This document shows positions 25,607 through 33,513 of a stretch of DNA of 64,000 bases, one piece after another; the first letter of the stretch is position 1; every line of letters begins with the position of its first letter. The stretch spans positions 1 to 64,000 of the forward strand of contig CBFIIU010000009.1 in assembly GCA_965662735.1 (NCBI GenBank), written 5' to 3'. The notes beneath the pieces were generated by a model. The model made no database searches. It saw only the letters and a list, made by a program, of their open reading frames with translations, and was not told where the DNA came from. Made by a program: the position numbers and the translations under genes. Source of the stretch: JAYODZ01 sp965662735. GTDB taxonomy: Bacteria > Pseudomonadota > Alphaproteobacteria > RS24.

Positions 25607-26812
25607 ATGGACTTAACATTTTCTCAAGAAGATCTTGCGTTTCAAGCTCAAGTGCGCGACTGGCTCGCGACTGTTTTGCCTGAGGCGCATCCCGCGCGCG
25701 GCAAAAATCTTTTTACACAGTCCCGCGAGGATACAGCGTGGTGGCAAGCTGAATTGAATAAAAAAGGGTGGGGCGCCCCCGCCTGGCCAACTGAATTCGG
25801 TGGCACGGGGTGGAGTGAAGCCCAGCGCGCGATTTTTGCAAATGAATGCGCCCGTCACGGCGCGCCAATGCAATCGCCCTTTGGTGTGACAATGGTTGGC
25901 CCCGTGATTTATACCTTTGGCTCGCAAGCCCAGAAAGACACACATCTGCCCAAAATTCTCGATGGGTCGATGTTTTGGTGCCAAGGTTACTCGGAGCCTG
26001 GCTCTGGAAGTGATTTAGCGTCCTTGCGAACCATGGCTGTTCGCGATGGCGATCATTATGTCGTCAATGGTCAGAAAATTTGGACGACCCAAGCCCATTG
26101 GGCAGACTGGATTTTTTGTCTCGTACGCACCAGTCAAGAGGGTCGCCCGCAAGAAGGCATTTCCTTTTTGTTGATCGACATGAAGACCCCGGGGGTCGAA
26201 GTGAAACCCATTTACTCCATTGATGGTGAGCATCACCTTAATGAGACCTATTTTTCGGATGTTCGGGTGCCTGTCGAAAATTTGGTGGGTGAAGAAAATC
26301 AAGGTTGGACCTACGCCAAATTCTTGCTCACCCATGAGCGTATTGGCATTGCAAATACCGGTGGCACGCGGGCAGGGATGGCTAACATCAAGTCGCTGCA
26401 CGATTATTTGACTGAAACCATGGATGAAAGCTATCTCAAAGGCGATATTGATCGTCGCTATGCGGATTTGTCGATCCGGTTGGATGCTCTATCAATGTTA
26501 GAATCGCGCGCTCTGGCTTCCGGAGAGGGCACAATCGAGTCCATGGTATTGCCGTTACCCTTAAAATTATTAGGCACACATTTGCAGCAAGACGTTGCCG
26601 ATTTGGCCGTGGATTTGATGGACTACGCCGCGCTCCCCCGTCAGGGACACGGATTTGGAGATCCGGACCAGCGGGCACGCAACGAGTCTGATTGGCGGTC
26701 TCAGGGGCCAAACCTCATGGCCGGCATGCTGACGGGACGGGCCTCGACCATTTATGGGGGCACTTCCGAAGTTCAACGGGGCATTATGTCCAAGTTTGTT
26801 CTGGGCCTCTGA
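25607..26812 (+). CDS. Acyl-CoA dehydrogenase
   Basis: About 401 residues from ATG 25607 (GAAAGGTGATGTC upstream). It carries YSEPGSGSDLASL and VNGQKIWTTQAHWADW, and ends IYGGTSEVQRGI, where the usual catalytic Glu position is Gly, as in the FadE-type dehydrogenases of steroid and branched-acid degradation. A Glu in LTHERIGIAN (about residue 243) takes the isovaleryl-type place. It probably oxidises a branched or cyclic acyl-CoA in the same pathway. It follows the TIGR03084 gene by 109 bases and converges on the thioesterase gene one base apart. Confidence 0.85.
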   Translation: MDLTFSQEDLAFQAQVRDWLATVLPEAHPARGKNLFTQSREDTAWWQAELNKKGWGAPAWPTEFGGTGWSEAQRAIFANECARHGAPMQSPFGVTMVGPVIYTFGSQAQKDTHLPKILDGSMFWCQGYSEPGSGSDLASLRTMAVRDGDHYVVNGQKIWTTQAHWADWIFCLVRTSQEGRPQEGISFLLIDMKTPGVEVKPIYSIDGEHHLNETYFSDVRVPVENLVGEENQGWTYAKFLLTHERIGIANTGGTRAGMANIKSLHDYLTETMDESYLKGDIDRRYADLSIRLDALSMLESRALASGEGTIESMVLPLPLKLLGTHLQQDVADLAVDLMDYAALPRQGHGFGDPDQRARNESDWRSQGPNLMAGMLTGRASTIYGGTSEVQRGIMSKFVLGL

Positions 26813-26813
26813 G

Positions 26814-27602
26814 CTACTCAAAAACGGCGACATGTTGAATGCCGTCAATGATGCGTTGACCGTCGGCATTCCAGATGGTCATAATTTGCGATGAATAACC
26901 GTCGACCACATGGTCGGTTTTGGTCTGCATGAGCCACCAGCCATCACGTGTTTGGGGGGTGTCGTCGAGGAAGTTTAAGGTCCAATTAATGGTGCTTAAG
27001 GCGGAGAGGCTTCGAACAGCCGACAAGGCCGGTGGCGGTGGCGCGTCGGCGATGGCCAGAATGCCCGAAAACAGGGCGCGCGCCTCGACATCGTTAAACC
27101 GTACCCATACCAAAAATTCAGGATGTTGGGCGCCCGATAAATAATCGGGGGCATGGATAGGCCGGCGATCGAAGTGCTGAAGGAACAGCGGTTGATGGGG
27201 TGGGGCAGGCAATAGCTGCACATCTTCTGGTCGCACCTCTGGGCAAAAGGATGCATAGTTTTGCTGCGTCGTTGATGCCAGTGCATGCCCGAAACTCATA
27301 AGCGCGACGCAGGCAATTCCTTTTTCTGATCGAAGTTGGCTTTCAATAGTGGTTACATTTTTGCCCTGGCGAATGATCTGGTTGCGGATGTGCAATGGGC
27401 CGCTTGCCGGGGCCACAAAGTTGAAGTGGGTCGTTCGAAGCGGGCCAAGTGTATCAAACTCTCGGATGATGCTTTCATACATTAAAGCGGCAATAATGCC
27501 CCCAAAAGCTGTGCGTCCTTGCCCCCAATCATCTGGGATGGTGATCGACCAGTGGGCCCCATCATGGGAAAGCTCATTCAGCAACCGAACATATGAGATC
27601 AT
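26814..27602 (-). CDS. Acyl-CoA thioesterase, TesB-like double hotdog
   Basis: A 262-residue protein with two hotdog halves: WGQGRTAFGGIIAALMYESI early, and WTLNFLDDTPQTRDGWWLMQTKT plus YSSQIMTIWNADGQRI late, the second matching the C-terminal TesB/PaaI-type half. Such enzymes hydrolyse acyl-CoA to free acid and CoA and can relieve CoA trapping in the adjacent acyl-CoA route. No strong ribosome site at ATG 27602. Confidence 0.8.
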   Translation of the reverse strand: MISYVRLLNELSHDGAHWSITIPDDWGQGRTAFGGIIAALMYESIIREFDTLGPLRTTHFNFVAPASGPLHIRNQIIRQGKNVTTIESQLRSEKGIACVALMSFGHALASTTQQNYASFCPEVRPEDVQLLPAPPHQPLFLQHFDRRPIHAPDYLSGAQHPEFLVWVRFNDVEARALFSGILAIADAPPPPALSAVRSLSALSTINWTLNFLDDTPQTRDGWWLMQTKTDHVVDGYSSQIMTIWNADGQRIIDGIQHVAVFE

Positions 27603-27610
27603 ATTGTGTC

Positions 27611-27916
27611 CTATTTTTCCTTCACGGTGGTGGTGGGCGCGCTATCTTGCAAAAACGTGTTTATCAGAGCCTGACGCCGTTTTCGATCCTTTTTGAGGCG
27701 ATATTCAGCGGCCATGGCCTCGCCCCGTGTCAAATAGCTCTCGACATGGACGAGTTGCCATTGCGCGCCGCGGGTCGCTTTGGCCCCCCGGCCAGCATTA
27801 TGTTTGTGTAAACGGCTCTCGACATCCATCGACCAACCCACATAGCTTTTAGGCCGCTCTGCCGATCGCGAATACAGCAAATAAACATAGCAAGGTTTTA
27901 CGATAGCGGAGGACAT
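27611..27916 (-). CDS. GIY-YIG nuclease-like protein (UPF0213 type)
   Basis: A 101-residue single GIY-YIG domain: CYVYLLYS (strand 1, the GIY position), KSYVGWSMDVESRLHKHN (the YIG position with following Arg) and RGEAMAAEYRLK (with the catalytic Glu). These small proteins are common in bacteria and their DNA substrate is not known. The start is eight bases upstream of the thioesterase end on the same strand. Confidence 0.85.
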   Translation of the reverse strand: MSSAIVKPCYVYLLYSRSAERPKSYVGWSMDVESRLHKHNAGRGAKATRGAQWQLVHVESYLTRGEAMAAEYRLKKDRKRRQALINTFLQDSAPTTTVKEK

Positions 27917-28049
27917 GATTTTAAGTTAAATAGTCTTTCTCTGGGTGGTGTTTAGAGCAGATATGAAAAAGCTGACAATGCCCGCCAGCATAAAATGTTT
28001 CTGTAATGGCTCAACGCAAAAAGGGCTGTCGGTTTAAAAGGGCTGCATC

Positions 28050-29945
28050 ATGGCAAATGGGGTGAAACCAAACAAACACGATCCCTATGGGCTCGAACGT
28101 TGGGGCGACGGCCTCATTCGTGTGCTGGATAATGGCAATCTTGCTTTCTGGTCGCCTTCCCGTCCGGACGGCGCGCCGGTTGATATTATGCGGATTGTCA
28201 ATGATTTGAATGATCGTGGCATTACTGCACCTGTCTTGCTGCGGATCACCGATTTTCTAGATCTCCGCATTCGACAGATTAATGATGCCTTCACAGCGGC
28301 AATCAAGGAAAATGACTATCAAGGGCGATATCAAGGCGTGTTCCCCATTAAGGTGAACCAACAGGCGCAGGTGGTCGACCGGATTATTGATTACGGTCGA
28401 AAATACGACTTCGGACTTGAGGTTGGCTCTAAGGCAGAGTTGTTGATCGCCTTATCGCATGAGCTGTCGGGACAAGCGGCGGTGATTTGTAATGGTGTGA
28501 AGGACGAGGAGTTTATTCAGCTGGCTTTAATGTCTCAGCGCTTGGGCTTTAACACGTTTCTGGTTTTGGAATCGCCACGCGAATTAGATCTTGTGCTGGC
28601 TGTCTCAAAATCGCTGGGCATTCGACCCCAGCTGGGTGTGCGCATTAAGCTGACCCACCAAGTTAGTGGGAATTGGGCAGCGTCAAGCGGCGACCGATCG
28701 AGTTTTGGTATGACCATCGCTCAGGTCATGGATCTCATCGAGCAATTGCGCGCAGAAGATCATCTCGACTGTTTGGTTTTGCAACATTCGCATCTTGGAA
28801 GCCAAGTTCCCAATATTTTGGAAATTCGTATGGCCGCTCAAGAGGCGTGCCGGTTTTTTGTCGAAATTAAAGGCGAAGGGGCGCCCCTCTCTTATTTGGA
28901 TCTCGGGGGCGGTTTGGGCGTCGATTATACGGGTGAGCACACAGCATCTGAAAATTCGACCAACTATACGCTCGAAGAATATTGCGCCAATATTGTTGAA
29001 ACGGTTCGTTTTGCGATGGATGAAGCCGAGATCGCTCACCCAACCATCATCACTGAAAGTGGGCGTGCCTGCGTAGCTCAGTCCTCTGTTCTCATATTTA
29101 ATGTCCTCGAAGCAACGCATTTCGATAGCAATGTGCCGGTCGAGGCGGCTGAGGACGATCATCACCTCATTGAGAGCATGTTGAGCATTCTCGGTTATCT
29201 GAACCAGCAACGCCTGCAAGAGTGTTGGAATGATCTCGTGTACTATCGCAATGAAGTGCGTGCGCTGTTTCGCCGAGGCCAGGTCAGTTTGCGTGAAACA
29301 GCAAAAGCAGAACGCATTTATCTTTATGTGATGAATAAAATTAAATCGATGGTCATGTCAGAAGATCAGTTAAATGATGAGTGGCTTGAGGCTCTGAACC
29401 AAGTGGCGGATATTTATCATTGTAATTTTTCTCTCTTCCAAAGTTTGCCTGATGTGTGGGCTATCAATCAAATTCATCCCATCGCCCCCATTCATCGCCA
29501 TAATGAACTGCCGACGCGGCGCGCGATCTTGAGCGACATTACCTGCGATAGTGATGGGCGTATCGACCGGTTTGTGATCTGCGACGGGGTTTCGGCAACC
29601 TTGCCCGTACACGAGCTCAATGATGAAGATTATTACCTTGGTGTGTTCTTCGTCGGCGCTTACCAAGAGACCTTAGGCGATTTGCATAATCTTTTTGGGG
29701 ACACGCATATTGCGACGATTGAATTTGGCGAAGATGGCGCCTTTGAATTGCGACATGAGCAAGAAGGCGACACGGTTTCGGAAGTACTAAGTTATGTTGA
29801 ATATGATCCCAAACGCATGTTGGACAGTTTTAAAACAATCGTTGAACGCGCGGCAACAACAGGTCAGATCGATCCTGGTGATCGTCGGGGCATGATTGCT
29901 ACATTTAAAGATAGTATTAATGGCTACACCTATTACGAACACTAA
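28050..29945 (+). CDS. speA: Biosynthetic arginine decarboxylase
   Basis: A 631-residue PLP-dependent decarboxylase of the SpeA type. The PLP lysine is in GVFPIKVNQ (about residue 100), the glycine-rich phosphate loop in LDLGGGLGVDY, and the second-subunit catalytic Cys region in VICDGVSATLPVHEL. It turns arginine into agmatine and CO2 in the cytoplasm. First of four same-strand polyamine genes with short gaps. Length is typical. Confidence 0.95.
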   Translation: MANGVKPNKHDPYGLERWGDGLIRVLDNGNLAFWSPSRPDGAPVDIMRIVNDLNDRGITAPVLLRITDFLDLRIRQINDAFTAAIKENDYQGRYQGVFPIKVNQQAQVVDRIIDYGRKYDFGLEVGSKAELLIALSHELSGQAAVICNGVKDEEFIQLALMSQRLGFNTFLVLESPRELDLVLAVSKSLGIRPQLGVRIKLTHQVSGNWAASSGDRSSFGMTIAQVMDLIEQLRAEDHLDCLVLQHSHLGSQVPNILEIRMAAQEACRFFVEIKGEGAPLSYLDLGGGLGVDYTGEHTASENSTNYTLEEYCANIVETVRFAMDEAEIAHPTIITESGRACVAQSSVLIFNVLEATHFDSNVPVEAAEDDHHLIESMLSILGYLNQQRLQECWNDLVYYRNEVRALFRRGQVSLRETAKAERIYLYVMNKIKSMVMSEDQLNDEWLEALNQVADIYHCNFSLFQSLPDVWAINQIHPIAPIHRHNELPTRRAILSDITCDSDGRIDRFVICDGVSATLPVHELNDEDYYLGVFFVGAYQETLGDLHNLFGDTHIATIEFGEDGAFELRHEQEGDTVSEVLSYVEYDPKRMLDSFKTIVERAATTGQIDPGDRRGMIATFKDSINGYTYYEH

Positions 29946-29995
29946 TCACGCATTGGCGTAAGGTTTTAATTGGGCGCAGAATAGAGGAATAATCG

Positions 29996-31201
29996 ATGGC
30001 AAATGTTTTGGTAATTGGAGCGGGCGGCGTCGGCTCTGTGGCAGTGCATAAAATGGCCATGTTGAACGAGGTGTTTGGTTCGATCACTTTGGCAAGTCGC
30101 CGGATCGCAAAGTGCCAAGCCATTGCCGATAGTGTGGTGGCGCGCACAGGGCAAAAAATTAATGTCGCCGAAGTTGATGCGGATGATATTGACGCGACGA
30201 GCGCGCTGATTGATCGGGTTAAACCAGATTTGGTGGTTAATTTGGCTTTGCCCTATCAAGATCTCTCAATTATGGAGGCTTGCTTAAAAACAGGCGTGAA
30301 TTATTTGGATACTGCGAATTATGAGCCGCCAAATGTTGCAAAATTCGAATATCATTGGCAATGGGCCTATCGCGAGCGCTTCGCGGAGAAAGGCCTCATG
30401 GCCCTGCTGGGGTCAGGGTTCGACCCAGGCGTAACCAATGTCTTCACCGCCTATATTAAGAAACATTTAGTGTCGCATATGGAGGTGTTGGATATTCTCG
30501 ATTGTAATGGGGGAGACCACGGCCAGCCCTTCGCAACGAATTTCAACCCTGAAATTAATATTCGGGAAGTCACCGCAAATGCGCGTCATTGGCAAGATGG
30601 CCAATGGGTCGAAACGCCCCCATTGTCGACAAAGGTCACTTTCGATTTTCCAGATGTCGGGGATCGGAACATGTATCTGATGTATCATGAGGAGCTCGAG
30701 TCGCTTGCGGTGAATTTTCCGGAATTAAAGCGCGCTCGTTTTTGGATGACCTTTGGTGACGCCTATCTCAAGCATCTCGAGGTGTTGCAAAATGTTGGCA
30801 TGACGTCGATTGAGCCGGTGATGTTTGAGGGGCACGAAATCGTTCCTTTAAAATTTTTGAAGGCGGTCTTGCCCGATCCGGGGGATCTGGGGAAAACCAC
30901 GAAAGGCAAAACCTGTATTGGCAATATTGTCTCCGGCACCCATGAGGGCGCGGCGCGCTCTGTCTACCTATATAATGTGTGTGATCATGAAGCCTGTTAT
31001 GAGGAAGTGGGCAGCCAAGCGGTGAGCTACACCACTGGCGTGCCCGCGATGATCGGGGCAGCGCTGATGGTTCAGAAAATCTGGCATAAAGCGGGTGTTT
31101 TTAACATGGAAGAGTTCGATCCAGACCCCTTCATGGACATGCTCAACAAGCATGGCTTGCCATGGCAATATGTCGATCTCAGCGGGCCTGTTGAGTTTTA
31201 A
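29996..31201 (+). CDS. Carboxyspermidine (carboxynorspermidine) dehydrogenase
   Basis: A 401-residue saccharopine-dehydrogenase-like protein, NAD(P) motif VIGAGGVGSVAVHKMA at residues 5-20, with GSGFDPGVTNVFTAYI and NPEINIREVTANA typical of CASDH. It condenses aspartate semialdehyde with putrescine and reduces the imine to carboxyspermidine. GAGGAAT precedes the ATG, and the next gene starts two bases after its stop. Saccharopine dehydrogenase is the fold alternative, but the gene order decides for the polyamine role. Confidence 0.9.
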   Translation: MANVLVIGAGGVGSVAVHKMAMLNEVFGSITLASRRIAKCQAIADSVVARTGQKINVAEVDADDIDATSALIDRVKPDLVVNLALPYQDLSIMEACLKTGVNYLDTANYEPPNVAKFEYHWQWAYRERFAEKGLMALLGSGFDPGVTNVFTAYIKKHLVSHMEVLDILDCNGGDHGQPFATNFNPEINIREVTANARHWQDGQWVETPPLSTKVTFDFPDVGDRNMYLMYHEELESLAVNFPELKRARFWMTFGDAYLKHLEVLQNVGMTSIEPVMFEGHEIVPLKFLKAVLPDPGDLGKTTKGKTCIGNIVSGTHEGAARSVYLYNVCDHEACYEEVGSQAVSYTTGVPAMIGAALMVQKIWHKAGVFNMEEFDPDPFMDMLNKHGLPWQYVDLSGPVEF

Positions 31202-31203
31202 CG

Positions 31204-32376
31204 ATGCTCCCCACCCAATCCGCTGGTGCTGGGCGTTTTTCAGCCTTTGATCTGTCTCGCGTTCCGAGCCCCTGTTTTGTTGTCGACGAGGTCGCGTTGC
31301 GGCGCAATTTAGAGATTTTATCTGAGCTGCAAGCGGCGACGAATGTGCATGTTCTTCTCGCATTAAAGGCGTTTTCAATGTGGTCTTTGGCCGATATGGT
31401 TGGCCAATATTTATCGGGAACCTGTGCATCAGGTTTGTGGGAGGCGCAACTCGCGCGCCGTCATTATCAAGGCGAACTGGCAGTCTACGCACCGGGGTAT
31501 AAGGCCCATGAGATAGAGACATTAGCTGAGTTAGCAGATCATCTGATTTTTAATACGCCTGCGCAGGTCGACCGGTTTCGGCAGGCGGCGCTACAAGGTG
31601 GGGCAGATATTGGCTTGCGGATTAATCCGCAACATTCTGAGGGGCTCGTTGAGAAATATGATCCATGCGCCCAGGGCTCGCGCCTGGGGTGGCCTGTGTC
31701 CCTGTTAGGAGATCGATTGCCTGATGGCGTTTCGGGCCTTCATATGCACACTTTGTGCGAACAAGGCTTTGCGCCGCTCGACCGCACGATTGCTTCCATT
31801 CGCCCCGTTTTGGATCGCCTGAAGGGCCAGTTTTCATGGCTGAATTTGGGGGGCGGTCACTTGGTGACTGGGCCAAATTATGAGCGCGAGAAACTGGCGG
31901 AGCTGTTGCGTCTGCTGGCTAAAGACTACAATGCTCAGCTCTATCTCGAATTGGGCGGGGCAGTTGCATTCGACACGAGCATCTTGGTGGGGGAGGTGCT
32001 TGATGTGTTCGATAATGATGGCGCGATCGCGATCACGGATATATCTGCGACCTGCCATATGCCTGATGTGATCGAAGCGCCCTATCGCCCTGGTTTGCGT
32101 GACGAGCGCGCGGCCTCTGATCCAGACAGCGTGCCTGTCCGCTTAGGTGGCCCGAGTTGCCTTGCTGGTGATATTATTGGCGAATATTATTTCGAGCGAC
32201 GGCCTGAAATTGGGCAACGTATCGCATTCCTCGATCAGGGGCATTATTCAATGGTTAAGACCACAACCTTCAATGGGGTTATCTTACCCTCGATTGCGAT
32301 TTGGAATAGCGAAACGGATGCCTTGCGGGTGATTAAATCATTCGATTATTCGGATTTTGAAAACCGCCTGTCGTAG
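31204..32376 (+). CDS. nspC: Carboxynorspermidine/carboxyspermidine decarboxylase
   Basis: A 390-residue fold-III PLP decarboxylase. PLP Lys in VLLALKAFSMW (about 56), the glycine loop in LNLGGGHLVTG (about 219-229), and the GGAVAFDTSILVGEV region. It removes the carboxylate of carboxyspermidine to give spermidine. With the preceding dehydrogenase this is the aspartate-semialdehyde route to spermidine, which does not use decarboxylated S-adenosylmethionine. No speD/speE seen in the window. Confidence 0.92.
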   Translation: MLPTQSAGAGRFSAFDLSRVPSPCFVVDEVALRRNLEILSELQAATNVHVLLALKAFSMWSLADMVGQYLSGTCASGLWEAQLARRHYQGELAVYAPGYKAHEIETLAELADHLIFNTPAQVDRFRQAALQGGADIGLRINPQHSEGLVEKYDPCAQGSRLGWPVSLLGDRLPDGVSGLHMHTLCEQGFAPLDRTIASIRPVLDRLKGQFSWLNLGGGHLVTGPNYEREKLAELLRLLAKDYNAQLYLELGGAVAFDTSILVGEVLDVFDNDGAIAITDISATCHMPDVIEAPYRPGLRDERAASDPDSVPVRLGGPSCLAGDIIGEYYFERRPEIGQRIAFLDQGHYSMVKTTTFNGVILPSIAIWNSETDALRVIKSFDYSDFENRLS

Positions 32377-32385
32377 GAAATCACA

Positions 32386-33240
32386 ATGCATCATCAGTTT
32401 TTAGGAGAGGAACTCGAGGCGTCGGAAAACAACCCCGATACAGCACGGTTTCACATTGTGCCATGCGGTCTCGAGAAAACAGTGTCCTATGGCACCGGCG
32501 CCGCGAAAGGGCCTGAGGCCATCATTGCCGCGTCGCATCAATTGGAGCGTTTGGTGGATGGCAAAGAGCCCGCCACGCAGGGCATCTTCACCCATGCGCC
32601 GATTAACTGTTCGGTTGATATTGAGCAGGTAATGCAGGAGCTGCGCAGTTGCACGCGTGCCATCAGTGCGGCGGGCGCTATTCCCGTGACATTGGGCGGC
32701 GAACATAGTCTTTCTTTTGGCGCAGTGATGGGCGTTGTTGACGCCTTATCGGAGCCGATCGGGATTGTGCATATCGATGCCCATGCTGATTTTCGTGTAG
32801 CCTATCAAGGGCATGCGCATAGCCATGCGAGTGTCATGCATCTGCTCTCCAAAGAGGGTTTGCCGATGGTTTCATTGGGCGTTCGGGCTTTAGCAAGAGA
32901 AGAAGAAGAAGGGCGACGCGCCCATGGGGTGATCACATATGATGCGGCAGAGCTTGTTCGCCAAAACATTTCTGACATCACGCTTCCGTCTGATTTTCCA
33001 CAGAACATATATGTGTCGTTCGACCTTGATGGGCTTGATCCATCGGTTATTCCGGCCACTGGAACGCCTGTTCCCGGAGGGCTTGGTTTTTATCAATCAC
33101 TCGATTTAGTTCAGTCAGCGCTACGCGGGCGGCGCTGTGTGGGAATAGACATTGTTGAGCTGGCGCCCATTGAGGGGCAAACAGTGAGCGACTTTACAGC
33201 CGCGCTGATTACGCATCATCTGATGGCCATGGCTGTTTGA
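32386..33240 (+). CDS. speB: Agmatinase
   Basis: A 284-residue ureohydrolase with the dinuclear manganese motifs LGGEHS, IDAHADF and SFDLDGLDPS. It splits agmatine into putrescine and urea, completing arginine to putrescine with SpeA. It starts nine bases after nspC and ends the operon. Arginase and guanidinobutyrase share the fold; the arginine decarboxylase in the operon favours agmatine. Confidence 0.9.
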   Translation: MHHQFLGEELEASENNPDTARFHIVPCGLEKTVSYGTGAAKGPEAIIAASHQLERLVDGKEPATQGIFTHAPINCSVDIEQVMQELRSCTRAISAAGAIPVTLGGEHSLSFGAVMGVVDALSEPIGIVHIDAHADFRVAYQGHAHSHASVMHLLSKEGLPMVSLGVRALAREEEEGRRAHGVITYDAAELVRQNISDITLPSDFPQNIYVSFDLDGLDPSVIPATGTPVPGGLGFYQSLDLVQSALRGRRCVGIDIVELAPIEGQTVSDFTAALITHHLMAMAV

Positions 33241-33359
33241 GGCCAGACGTCATTCACGCAATGAATGGGTGAGGCGCAAGCGGCCGAGAGCCCAGATCCT
33301 GTCCGCATGCCGCCTCTTGGCCGGTAAAAACACTTTCATCTCTCTAAGTGAAAAAAGTC

Positions 33360-33400
33360 GGCCGGCTTGGAGGGGAGGAGGAGAGAAGGACAAGCCGGCC
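33360..33400 (+). other. Inverted repeat with polypurine loop in the DUF3604 leader
   Basis: GGCCGGCTTG (33360-33369) and CAAGCCGGCC (33391-33400) are perfect 10-bp complements around a 21-base all-purine loop rich in GGAGG-like steps. It lies 113 bases before the DUF3604 start and after the speB end. It could be an intrinsic terminator stem of the polyamine operon (no T run) or a structured leader whose loop mimics ribosome sites. Confidence 0.6.
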
Positions 33401-33513
33401 TGAGGTGCATTCTGTCTGAGGTAGGTAAATTTTTCGTAAACATATTCGATTGCCAAGCAAAATGCTCTCGCTTACTCTTTAGGACAACATAGTTAGCGTG
33501 GAGGGGGTGCGTT

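Noticed and set aside
17049..26812. Leucine/isovalerate (Liu) operon
   Set aside because: Not excluded, but AtuA and TIGR03084 genes and lack of HMG-CoA lyase favour the Atu-type reading; kept as alternative.
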